Shown in pieces: positions 1 to 6,905 of a stretch of 7,258 nt of DNA. How positions within the stretch are numbered: position 1 is the stretch's first letter; the number at the start of each line of letters is the position of its first letter. The DNA comes from Bacteroidales bacterium (GTDB taxonomy: Bacteria; Bacteroidota; Bacteroidia; Bacteroidales; UBA1556), in assembly GCA_023145955.1 (NCBI GenBank), contig JAGLDA010000035.1, positions 1 through 7,258 of the forward strand, given 5' to 3'. Below the pieces are notes generated by a model that saw only the letters and a list, made by a program, of their open reading frames with translations, searched no databases and had not been told where the DNA came from. A program made the translations under genes and the position numbers.

Positions 1-192
1 AAACTAATGAAAGAGATTGGCTATGGCGACAACTATGAATATGCCCATCAGCATGAGGGTAATTTTATAGATATGGAATTTATGCCTGATCAGATAAAAG
101 GGCAACCATTATATCAGCCAGGAAATAATGCAAGAGAAAATCAAACTCGAACATGGCTCAAAGAAAGATGGAAACAGAAATATGGTTACTGA
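1..192 (+). CDS. rarA: Replication-associated recombination protein A (RarA/MgsA, AAA+ ATPase), C-terminal fragment
   Basis: The reading frame is open from base 1 and ends in TGA at 190-192, giving the last 63 residues of a gene that starts before the window. The full protein is normally about 420-450 residues, so the AAA+ ATPase core is missing here. The visible part carries the signature of the MgsA/RarA C-terminal domain: KEIGYG, then YAH, then EGNF, a PDQIKG segment (usually LP-[DE]-x-[IL]), a YxPGNNARE motif, and a final KERWKxKYGY-like end. In the family this domain forms the tetramer that acts at stalled replication forks and DNA ends in the cytoplasm. The internal ATG at base 7 is not a true start, because the two codons before it (Lys-Leu) also fit the family. 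The gene appears unrelated to the envelope genes downstream, from which a 116-base gap and a promoter candidate separate it. Confidence 0.9.
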   Translation, partial: KLMKEIGYGDNYEYAHQHEGNFIDMEFMPDQIKGQPLYQPGNNARENQTRTWLKERWKQKYGY

Positions 193-247
193 TTGTATTT
201 ATGGGAAGTATAATTGCTCAAAGATATAAACTCATTAAAAAACAATA

Positions 248-275
248 TTTCGTAACTCATTATTACATATTTTTG
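248..275 (+). promoter_or_regulatory. Candidate Bacteroidota-type promoter for the five-gene run
   Basis: TATTTTTG at 268-275 is a perfect match to the Bacteroidota -7 element TAnnTTTG. A poorer -33 element, TTTC at 248-251 (consensus TTTG), lies 16 bases upstream, slightly closer than the usual 17-23. Transcription would begin around 280-285 and leave a leader of about 25 bases before the ATG at 309. The DNA is very AT-rich, so a chance -7 match is possible. The placement in the only gap before a tight gene cluster supports it. Confidence 0.45.
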
Positions 276-308
276 ACTTCGTAATTTTTTATTAAAAATA
301 TTTTTAAG

Positions 309-1697
309 ATGAGATTAGTAATATTATTATTTTCTTCCATACTCTTGCTTACTATAGTGGAGGTAAAAGCACAGATAGATTCCGTTTGTATTCAAACAGC
401 AAAGCAAAGTTTAGTCTGGCTTAAAGATGGTGAGTCAAATAAGCTTTACGAGAATTATGATAAAGTTGTAGCTGAAAAATTGAGTGCAGAAACTACTGCG
501 GCTATATGGACTCAGATAGAATCGCAGATGGGTGCTTTTGTGGAGGTAGATACATTGGTAACAAATACGGCTAGTGGTAATTTGATTGTGGAACAAGTAT
601 TGGAATTTGAAAATAGTTTTTTGAAATATCGTTTAAGCTTTAATCAAGATAATTTGATTGAAGGAATTTTCTTTATTCCTTATCGTACAGCGGAGGCTGC
701 CGCAGAAAGTACTAAGATTTTTGAGGAAACTAAGTGTAGTTTTATTAGTGACGGAATTGAGTTTCCTGCAATACTATGTACTCCCAAAAGGCAAAAAACT
801 AAGGCCATTATTATTTTGGTACATGGCTCTGGGCCTAATGATATGGATGAAACCATAGGCCCTAATAAAATATTTAAGCAAATAGCTAATAAACTTGCTG
901 CTTATGGAATTGCAAGCCTTAGATACCATAAACGTTCTTATTTGGCTCAGCAAGGGTTGATATCTGAAAAACTAAAAACAGATATTGACCATATTGTTGT
1001 GAACGATGCCATTGCAGCAGCAGAGTTTTTAAGCCGTATTGATAGCCTTGAGCATATTCCACGAGTAATTGTAGGTCATAGCCTAGGTGGACATATGGCG
1101 CCTCGCATTGCGCTGAAGTCTTCTTCAGTTGATGCTATTGTTATGTTGGCAGCTAATGCAAGGCCTTTGGAAGATTTGGTGCTAGAGCAATACAAATATC
1201 TATTAAAAAAAGATGGTTGTGAGAAATCAGAGAGGAAGGAATACTGTGCCATACGGAAGAAGGTTAAAAATGTTAAGAAATTAGAGAGAGATTTGGCAAA
1301 GGGAAAAATTGCGGAATTACCACTTACAAATGATACCACTTTTTGGCTTAGTTTGAATAAATATAAGCCTTTGATTAGTATAAATAATTTGCAGATGCCC
1401 ATACTTATATTGCAGGGCGAACGAGATTATCAAGTTAGTGATGCCGATTTTGAATTATGGTTTAATAATTCAAAGAAATCGGCCTCCAAGGATCAAACAT
1501 TTATTCAGTACCAAGGTCTCAACCACCTATTTATTATGGGCGAAGGAGAATCCTATCCTGAGGAATATAATCTTAAAGCAGAAATTAGTGATATTATGAT
1601 AAAAGATATTGCTGATTGGATAAATAGTATTTGGGATAGCAGCTATGGCGAAAATAAGTTAGAAAGAGGTGTTATTCATATTAGAAAAGCTAAATAA
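309..1697 (+). CDS. Exported alpha/beta hydrolase with N-terminal DUF3887 domain
   Basis: A 462-residue secreted or periplasmic serine hydrolase, probably an esterase or peptidase-like enzyme of unknown substrate. Residues 1-21 form a signal peptide with a hydrophobic core ending VKA, cleaved before Gln22. Residues about 25-125 match the DUF3887 pattern, a small alpha/beta domain often fused to such hydrolases. From about 140 the hydrolase fold begins. HGSG at 172-175 supplies the oxyanion hole. GHSLGG at 256-261 is the nucleophile elbow with Ser258 (codon 1080-1082). Asp373, in a GERD segment, is the likely acid, and His406, in GLNH, the base. The triad is complete. Residues about 290-335 form a very Lys/Glu-rich insertion in the cap position with Cys304 and Cys313, which could form a disulfide after export. 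The gene follows the promoter candidate and ends 5 bases before the lipoprotein gene. No strong ribosome-binding site is visible. The hydrolase assignment is firm; the substrate is unknown. Confidence 0.88.
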   Translation: MRLVILLFSSILLLTIVEVKAQIDSVCIQTAKQSLVWLKDGESNKLYENYDKVVAEKLSAETTAAIWTQIESQMGAFVEVDTLVTNTASGNLIVEQVLEFENSFLKYRLSFNQDNLIEGIFFIPYRTAEAAAESTKIFEETKCSFISDGIEFPAILCTPKRQKTKAIIILVHGSGPNDMDETIGPNKIFKQIANKLAAYGIASLRYHKRSYLAQQGLISEKLKTDIDHIVVNDAIAAAEFLSRIDSLEHIPRVIVGHSLGGHMAPRIALKSSSVDAIVMLAANARPLEDLVLEQYKYLLKKDGCEKSERKEYCAIRKKVKNVKKLERDLAKGKIAELPLTNDTTFWLSLNKYKPLISINNLQMPILILQGERDYQVSDADFELWFNNSKKSASKDQTFIQYQGLNHLFIMGEGESYPEEYNLKAEISDIMIKDIADWINSIWDSSYGENKLERGVIHIRKAK

Positions 1698-1702
1698 CCA
1701 CA

Positions 1703-3265
1703 ATGAGAATAAAGATATTAATAATAATCTCAATAATACTTGCAGTAAGTACTTTTTCTTGTAATAAGAGGGAAACGCATTGGCAAACTGATGTTTTATT
1801 GCCAATTGTTTCGTCAGAAATGGGTGTAGGTGATATTTTTGGAGCAGAGAATATCGCATCTAATCCCGACCAATCGGTAAGTATAGTTGTAGAAGAGGAT
1901 ATAGATCTTCTAAATCTGGATTCAGTTATTAATATTGACGATACTATTGCAGTGGATATATTTAATGTGCCATATACTTTTACTATTCCTCCTGGACAGA
2001 AAGTTATTCAAAAAGAAACCTCTAGTAAAGTCAATTTTGGAAAAATGGAGCTTGTACATGCAAAAGCAAAACGAGCCAAAATGAAATTTTATGTTACAAA
2101 TTCTATAAAGCAGCCACTATTAGTAAAATATGAACTTTTTTGTGCAACCAAAGACGGGGCCATATATGAGGTAGAAGAAAGGGTGGAGGCGGCTACAGCT
2201 ACTGAACATGCTTATGTTGAAAAAGAAATTAATCTTGATAGTTACGATATAGACCTTAGTGGGCCAAATAAAAATTCTTTTAATGTAATTTATGCCAAAA
2301 CTACAGTTTGGATTCATCCAGATGGAGATACGGCAAATGTTAGCCCTACTGATACCGTTCTTATAGTATCTACCTTTGATGAGTTTGTGCCAGAGTATGC
2401 TTATGGTTATTTGGGTACTCATAATCTTGTTGCCAATGCTTCATCCGCTATTAAAGTTTTCGGAAATTTTTCTAGTGGTAGTTTCGATCTTGATAATATG
2501 AGCGCTTATATAGATGTATATAATTTTTTGGGAGTAGACCTTACTATGGAAATTAATGATTTTGCTACCAAAAATAGTAATGCAAATACAAACATAAGTC
2601 TTATTCATTCAATAATTGGCTCCACATTGAATATGCAACGAGCCTCCGAAAGTGGTATTGATGATTATCCTGTGTATGCACGAAACTATAAATATGATAT
2701 TAGTAATTCCAACCTCGATCAGATGGTGGAAATTATGCCCGACTCATTACTTGTTTCAGTAAGTGGTATTATTAATCCTTTGGGAAACATAAGCGCTGGT
2801 AATGATTTTATATATTTTGATAAGGGCTTGGATGCTAAGATTAAACTAGATATTCCCTTGAATTTTAGTGCTACTGATCTGCTTATTGAAGATTATGCTA
2901 GTATTAATATTTCTGATGATGGAATAAAAGAAGGTGATTTTAATATATTGTTTAAAAATGGTTTTCCTTTCGATTTTAACTTGCAGATGTATATTGTAGA
3001 TAATAGTAATTCTATAGTAGATTCACTTTTTGATGATGCTACTTTTATTGGTGGTGCTGATGTTGATGGATATGGAATTGTAAGAAATAAAAAAGATACT
3101 CGCTTAAGAATGAAATTTACAAATAAACTATTGGAAAGCTTGCAATCGAACGATAAAATGTTAATTAGGGCTAAGATAAATTCGGTAGATCAAAAGAAAT
3201 ATAAGTTATACCAAAACTATAGCTTAGATATAAAAATGGTGGGAGACTTTGTATATGATATATAG
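1703..3265 (+). CDS. Large putative outer-membrane or periplasmic lipoprotein, function unknown
   Basis: A 520-residue protein with a lipoprotein signal: a hydrophobic run at 5-15 and a lipobox ending in Phe-Ser-Cys, so Cys20 (codon 1760-1762) would be lipidated. After Cys20 comes NKRETHWQTD, then a long sequence rich in beta-branched, Asp and Asn residues with alternating hydrophobicity, suggesting tandem beta-sandwich domains. No catalytic motif is seen. The layout (a Trp-x-Thr-Asp segment just after the Cys, an NPDQS segment near 54-58, IPPGQ near 95-99, SGPNKNSF near 186-193, a GFPFDFNLQ stretch near 420-428) resembles, from memory, a family of Bacteroidota lipoproteins often encoded beside DUF5723 barrels; I cannot verify this here. 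It follows the hydrolase by 5 bases, and its last 11 bases overlap the barrel gene, suggesting coupled translation and perhaps a complex. The lipoprotein call is firm; the function is unknown. Confidence 0.82.
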   Translation: MRIKILIIISIILAVSTFSCNKRETHWQTDVLLPIVSSEMGVGDIFGAENIASNPDQSVSIVVEEDIDLLNLDSVINIDDTIAVDIFNVPYTFTIPPGQKVIQKETSSKVNFGKMELVHAKAKRAKMKFYVTNSIKQPLLVKYELFCATKDGAIYEVEERVEAATATEHAYVEKEINLDSYDIDLSGPNKNSFNVIYAKTTVWIHPDGDTANVSPTDTVLIVSTFDEFVPEYAYGYLGTHNLVANASSAIKVFGNFSSGSFDLDNMSAYIDVYNFLGVDLTMEINDFATKNSNANTNISLIHSIIGSTLNMQRASESGIDDYPVYARNYKYDISNSNLDQMVEIMPDSLLVSVSGIINPLGNISAGNDFIYFDKGLDAKIKLDIPLNFSATDLLIEDYASINISDDGIKEGDFNILFKNGFPFDFNLQMYIVDNSNSIVDSLFDDATFIGGADVDGYGIVRNKKDTRLRMKFTNKLLESLQSNDKMLIRAKINSVDQKKYKLYQNYSLDIKMVGDFVYDI

Positions 3266-4541
3266 AATTATTGGATTATATTTGTTGTTAATGAGCTATG
3301 GTACATTGCAACTTAATGCTCAAATTACGGAGCCAAAAGATACGGTGGTAAATCTCGATTCTGAAAAACATATGCACCAGAAACATAAAGAAAATCATCT
3401 TAAGTTTCGCTTCGACTATGACCTTGGTTCGGTATTGAATAATGCATTTTTGCGTAAATTTCTCTATGGTGGCACTATTGATCAAAAGTTGATAGATGAG
3501 AACTATGACCGACTTCAGCATGGGCCAAATCATATTGGCAATACCATGGATTTTGCAATTCAATATCGGAGGTTTACTGGTGAGTTTTTGGGGATGCATA
3601 ATGTGGGTTTTTCCACTGCCATAGAGTGGCACCTTCACCACGATTTTGATTTTACCGACGATGGGTACTCACTTATTATGAATGGCAATAAATCCTTTGC
3701 AGGCAAAACAGCAGACCTAAGCAATACAAAATATAATTTCTTGCAATATTCTCAAATTAAGCTTGGTCTTTTTAAAGAAAATGAAGAGAAGCATAGCGAA
3801 TATGGTTTTCAATTGGCGTTAAATATCGGCAATCAGTTTGAAGAGTTTGCTGCTCCTCACGCTCAATTGTATACTGACTCTTTGGGCGAATTTGTTGAAT
3901 TAGAAGGCGAATTTGAATATCTTGAATCGGGTTATATCGGTAAGAACTCAGGACTAATTCAAGGTATTGGCGCAGGGTTGGATCTGTTTTATGAAATAGA
4001 AAAAGAACATAAGTATAAGTTCGTATTTGAAGTTGCCAATATTGGTTTTATTTATTGGAATGATAATTCTTTGGAATATGAAGCCGAAGAGCATTATGTT
4101 TTTGAAGGTATTGTTATTGATAATTTATTTGATATGCCTGAGCAATTATACTCTACTACGGTAAATGATAGTTTGCACGATTATATAATTGCAAATGGGC
4201 ATAGAGGTTCACATGCTACGCTTACTCCCATAGAGTTGGATATATGGTATGAACATTATTTAACGGAGAAAATAAGTGCAAAAGCTCGTTTTAGGCATAA
4301 AATATTTGGTTTGTATTCTCCATATTACCAGTTGGGGGGTACTTATCATATAAGTGATAAATACCACATAGGAGTTGATGCAAATTATGGCGGCTACTCA
4401 AAATTAAATTTTGGGGTCTCGCTTTGTATGGAAATTAATGATAATTTTGTTGTAGATATACGTACAAGATATCTCATGGGATTCTTAGGACATAAGTTCT
4501 CAGGAATAGGTGGTTTTGCCCAAATAAACTATAAATTTTAG
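3255..4541 (+). CDS. Outer-membrane beta-barrel protein, DUF5723-like
   Basis: I choose the ATG at 3255 (428 residues) over an in-frame TTG two codons earlier. It gives a clean signal peptide (residues 1-22, ending LNA before Gln23), and a GGGAG at 3241-3245 sits 9 bases upstream. The mature protein begins with a charged, His-rich stretch (39-48) and then shows many short amphipathic strands of alternating aromatic and polar residues. It ends in Tyr-Lys-Phe, the C-terminal aromatic residue typical of barrels inserted by BamA. A segment at about 225-285 (IGAGLDLFYEIEKEHKYKF, then an NIGFIYWNDN segment, then YVFEGI) resembles the DUF5723 pattern in which a line on model dynamics is followed by a GFI-x-W motif and a F-x-G element. 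DUF5723 members are uncharacterised. The overlap with the lipoprotein gene suggests partnership. A porin-like or PorP/SprF-like role is an alternative. Barrel call good, family call moderate. Confidence 0.78.
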   Translation: MIYRIIGLYLLLMSYGTLQLNAQITEPKDTVVNLDSEKHMHQKHKENHLKFRFDYDLGSVLNNAFLRKFLYGGTIDQKLIDENYDRLQHGPNHIGNTMDFAIQYRRFTGEFLGMHNVGFSTAIEWHLHHDFDFTDDGYSLIMNGNKSFAGKTADLSNTKYNFLQYSQIKLGLFKENEEKHSEYGFQLALNIGNQFEEFAAPHAQLYTDSLGEFVELEGEFEYLESGYIGKNSGLIQGIGAGLDLFYEIEKEHKYKFVFEVANIGFIYWNDNSLEYEAEEHYVFEGIVIDNLFDMPEQLYSTTVNDSLHDYIIANGHRGSHATLTPIELDIWYEHYLTEKISAKARFRHKIFGLYSPYYQLGGTYHISDKYHIGVDANYGGYSKLNFGVSLCMEINDNFVVDIRTRYLMGFLGHKFSGIGGFAQINYKF

Positions 4542-4542
4542 A

Positions 4543-5361
4543 ATGATGATTAAAAATCTTTTACCGAATATTAAGAATACTGATAGTGATAATTTTTTCT
4601 TACTAGCAGGGCCATGTGTTTTGGAGAATGAAACCATGGGTTTTGAGATTGCCGAACGTATTGTAGAAATAACTAATAAACTAGGAATTCCTTTTGTATT
4701 TAAGGCTTCTTATCGTAAAGCTAATCGTTCTAAATTGTCATCATTTACTGGCATTGGCGATATTAAAGCTTTGGAAATAATTCAGCAGATTGGACAAAAG
4801 TTCAATATCCCTGTTGTTACCGATATTCACACTGCAGAAGAGGCAGCAATGGCTGCAAAATATGTTGATATACTGCAAATACCAGCTTTCCTATGCCGAC
4901 AAACAGATTTGCTTATTGCTGCTGCCAAAACAGGTAAAGTTGTAAATGTAAAAAAAGGTCAGTTTCTGAGTCCCGAATCTATGGTGCATGCAGCGCAAAA
5001 AATTAAAGAAGCAGGAAATGATAAAGTAATGCTTACTGATAGAGGGACTATGTTTGGATATCAGGATTTGGTAGTTGATTATAGAGGAATTCCTACTATG
5101 CAGGCTTTTGTTGACGATGTAGTGCTTGATTGTACTCATAGTTTGCAAATTCCAAATCAAGAGGCTGGTGTTACTGGTGGCAGACCGGATTTAATTCCTA
5201 CAATTGCTAAGGCTGGAATTGCTGTTGGTGTTGATGGCCTTTTTATCGAAACTCATCCTAATCCTTCACAAGCAAAATCAGATGGTGCCAATATGCTGCC
5301 TTTGGATCAATTAGAAGAGCTTCTTACACAATTAGTAAAAATACGAAAAGCTATATTATAA
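4543..5361 (+). CDS. kdsA: 3-deoxy-8-phosphooctulonate synthase (Kdo-8-phosphate synthase), metal-dependent type
   Basis: A 272-residue cytoplasmic enzyme of usual family length. It condenses phosphoenolpyruvate with arabinose 5-phosphate to give Kdo-8-phosphate, the precursor of the Kdo that joins lipid A to the LPS core. Seen in sequence: LAGPCVLE at 21-28, KASYRKANRSK at 54-64 (substrate-binding Lys54, Lys59, Asn61 and Arg62), VVTDIH near 91-96, VNVKKGQF near 134-141, a TDRG loop at 165-168, THSLQ at 198-202, and FIETHPNP at 234-241. The four metal ligands of the Aquifex enzyme (Cys11, His185, Glu222, Asp233) map with identical spacing onto Cys25, His199, Glu236 and Asp247. The E. coli-type metal-independent enzyme has Asn at the Cys position, so this one is the metal-dependent class. 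Two ATGs stand in tandem (4543, 4546). The gene starts one base after the barrel gene, and its TAA shares a base with the next ATG. AroF/G-type DAHP synthase is ruled out by the KANR and THSLQ motifs. Confidence 0.96.
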   Translation: MMIKNLLPNIKNTDSDNFFLLAGPCVLENETMGFEIAERIVEITNKLGIPFVFKASYRKANRSKLSSFTGIGDIKALEIIQQIGQKFNIPVVTDIHTAEEAAMAAKYVDILQIPAFLCRQTDLLIAAAKTGKVVNVKKGQFLSPESMVHAAQKIKEAGNDKVMLTDRGTMFGYQDLVVDYRGIPTMQAFVDDVVLDCTHSLQIPNQEAGVTGGRPDLIPTIAKAGIAVGVDGLFIETHPNPSQAKSDGANMLPLDQLEELLTQLVKIRKAIL

Positions 5362-6836
5362 TGGTTCTATTAAGGAATTTATTTATATTTATTTCATTAT
5401 CTGTAAGTGTTTTAGCCTATTCGCAAGCTGGAACTTTTACAAAAATGTTTACATCAAATTCTTATGATGAAGGTATCGCCGCATTTCGTATGCCCAATAA
5501 AACTTACAGGATTATTGCCAATACTGGTGCTTGGGGGTGGGGTAGTAATAATATTTGGTATATAGCCTTGGATAGTAATGCAAATTTTGTTAGGCACAAA
5601 ACCATGGGCTATGGTGGAATTGATAATGCTCGTGCTGCCACCATTGATGCTAAAGGAAATACATTTATAATTGGCTCTTCTACTTCTGAAGTTGGAAATT
5701 CATATCAAATGCTTTTTCTTGCTTTGGATAGCTCCGGAACTCGCCATGTAAAGAAATACTATGGTGGATCTGATTGGGATTTTGGAAATGGAATTACACT
5801 AATAAATGATACTACTCTTATTATCGTTGGCGAAACCTATTCTAACGTTTCTACCAATAGCGATGCCTGGATTATGAAAATTAATATACAAGGAGATGTG
5901 CTTTGGTCCAAAACTGTGGGTGGAGATAATAAAGAGGCGTTTTATGCTGCTGAACAGGCTCCAAATGGTGATATTATTTGTGTAGGCCACTCTCAATCAT
6001 ACGGAAATGGGTCTTACGATCCTTTTGTATATAGGTGCAGTACTGATGGTGATAGTATATCTCAAATAATAGTAAACGACTCTACCGATGGTTGCTTTTT
6101 GGATGTAGAGATTGCTGCTGATTCAACTTTTTATGCTGGAGGATATCAACGTGATACTACTGATTTATTCCAAGATTATCTTCTGCGACGATACACCAAG
6201 GATAACCAAATGATTTGGTATGAGAATACCTTAACACAAAAAATGGAGGCTCGTTTTAATACTCTCGCTTTTCATGGAAAAAACATACTCGCTTTTGGCA
6301 AAACTCAAAAATATGGAAGTGATGGCGATAATATTTTTTGTGATTTGGTGAATAGATATGATGGAACATGGCTCGAAGGCTTTGCTACAGGCTCCTTAGG
6401 CGACGAATATGCCTACTCTGTTTCTACAGATACTTCTAATGGTCAAAATCATTATTTGGTAATAGGAACTTCCACAAGTTATAGTATGATTCATACTGGT
6501 GTGTACTTTATGAGAATTGATAATAATCTCAATTTTGATACCACTATGTTTGTTGATACTCCTTCGGAAATAGAAGCGGTACGGCCTATAGCTAAGGATA
6601 TAGAAATAAGGTTAAATCCGAGTACGGATAAAGTTTTAATTAAAAACACCTCACAGTTAGCATACAAAAATATGAATATTCAAATTTATGATATGTTGGG
6701 AAAATGTATTTACAATGAGCATTGGAGTAACCCTCTAGAGGAGGTCTTAGTGGATATAAATAACTGGCCGAAGTCTTCATATAGCGTGGTAGTTAGATCT
6801 AAGGATTTTGTATTTTCGAAGATAATTGTTAAATAG
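5361..6836 (+). CDS. T9SS-secreted protein: predicted seven-bladed beta-propeller with C-terminal sorting domain
   Basis: A 491-residue secreted protein. The signal peptide spans residues 1-21 (hydrophobic 4-18, ending AYS before Gln22). Residues 33-398 divide into seven units of about 52 residues, starting near 33, 87, 138, 190, 243, 295 and 347. Each has an acidic or aromatic entry followed by small residues, a central strand of the form [ILF]-[IA]-x-G-x-[ST], a Tyr/Trp/Phe-rich strand (xxDxWIMKI-like) and a G-D-x-[LI]-W turn. This matches WD40-like/SBBP-type propellers, which bind ligands or polymers on the cell surface; the ligand here is unknown. Residues about 412-491 are a type A T9SS sorting domain: an LNPSTDKVLI strand, QIYDMLGKCIY, VDINNWPKSSY, and a terminal KIIVK. 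It departs from consensus, with LNP for YPNP and Ser for Gly before the Tyr. In the family this domain is removed by PorU and the cargo attached to the surface or released. The start overlaps the kdsA stop by one base (TAATG). Confidence 0.84.
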   Translation: MVLLRNLFIFISLSVSVLAYSQAGTFTKMFTSNSYDEGIAAFRMPNKTYRIIANTGAWGWGSNNIWYIALDSNANFVRHKTMGYGGIDNARAATIDAKGNTFIIGSSTSEVGNSYQMLFLALDSSGTRHVKKYYGGSDWDFGNGITLINDTTLIIVGETYSNVSTNSDAWIMKINIQGDVLWSKTVGGDNKEAFYAAEQAPNGDIICVGHSQSYGNGSYDPFVYRCSTDGDSISQIIVNDSTDGCFLDVEIAADSTFYAGGYQRDTTDLFQDYLLRRYTKDNQMIWYENTLTQKMEARFNTLAFHGKNILAFGKTQKYGSDGDNIFCDLVNRYDGTWLEGFATGSLGDEYAYSVSTDTSNGQNHYLVIGTSTSYSMIHTGVYFMRIDNNLNFDTTMFVDTPSEIEAVRPIAKDIEIRLNPSTDKVLIKNTSQLAYKNMNIQIYDMLGKCIYNEHWSNPLEEVLVDINNWPKSSYSVVVRSKDFVFSKIIVK

Positions 6837-6839
6837 AGT

Positions 6840-6873
6840 TATAATAGAGCTGTTTGACATAAAAACTATTATA
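6840..6873. repeat. Short AT-rich inverted repeat in the gap after the five-gene run
   Basis: TATAATAG at 6840-6847 and CTATTATA at 6866-6873 are perfect 8-base inverted copies with an 18-base spacer. The spacer contains the -33 TTTG of the promoter candidate. An AT-only stem with a long loop would be a weak terminator, so an operator for a regulator or a chance match are the alternatives. AT-rich DNA makes such matches fairly easy by chance. Confidence 0.25.
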
Positions 6874-6885
6874 TTTACACTTTTG
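6853..6885 (+). promoter_or_regulatory. Candidate Bacteroidota-type promoter for the MscS-like gene
   Basis: TTTG at 6853-6856 is a perfect -33 element. CACTTTTG at 6878-6885 matches the -7 element TAnnTTTG in five of six defined positions, 21 bases downstream, within the usual 17-23 range. Transcription would start near 6890-6895, about 12-15 bases before the ATG at 6906. This supports the last gene being a separate unit. The short leader has no Shine-Dalgarno sequence, which is normal for this phylum. Confidence 0.5.
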
Positions 6886-6905
6886 TTGAATAAACCTATT
6901 GTAAT

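Larger units (their letters stand above)
309..6836 (+). other. Probable five-gene transcription unit
   Basis: Five same-strand genes are joined by junctions of +5, -11, +1 and -1 nt, with no space for internal promoters between them. An upstream promoter candidate at 248-275 and a 69-base gap after the last gene set its limits. Four of the five products carry export signals (Sec signal peptide, lipobox or T9SS domain); the fifth is KdsA of LPS synthesis. Co-transcription is inferred from spacing only. Confidence 0.65.

Noticed and set aside
193..247. Intrinsic terminator after rarA
   Set aside because: No GC-rich stem followed by a T-run could be found; only AT-rich sequence is present.
299..306. 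TATTTTTA as a -7 element before the hydrolase gene
   Set aside because: Transcription would begin at or after the ATG at 309. The perfect element at 268-275 is better placed.
1076..1402. Minus-strand open frame of 108 codons inside the hydrolase gene
   Set aside because: It lies fully antisense to a gene with a complete catalytic triad and has no recognisable domain. The same reasoning removes the minus-strand frames at 1659-1859, 2120-2422, 3288-3641, 4891-5160 and 5799-5996 and the plus-strand frame at 658-858.
3249..3254. TTG start for the barrel gene, two codons before the ATG
   Set aside because: The ATG at 3255 gives a normal signal peptide and better spacing from GGGAG at 3241-3245; TTG starts are rare.
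4532..4539. TAAATTTT as a promoter -7 element for kdsA
   Set aside because: The nearest TTTG (4515-4518) is only 13 bases upstream, and the transcript would begin after the kdsA start codon.
6837..6905. Intrinsic terminator after the five-gene run
   Set aside because: The only dyad (6840-6873) is AT-only with an 18-base loop and no clean T-run, so I list it only as a low-confidence repeat.
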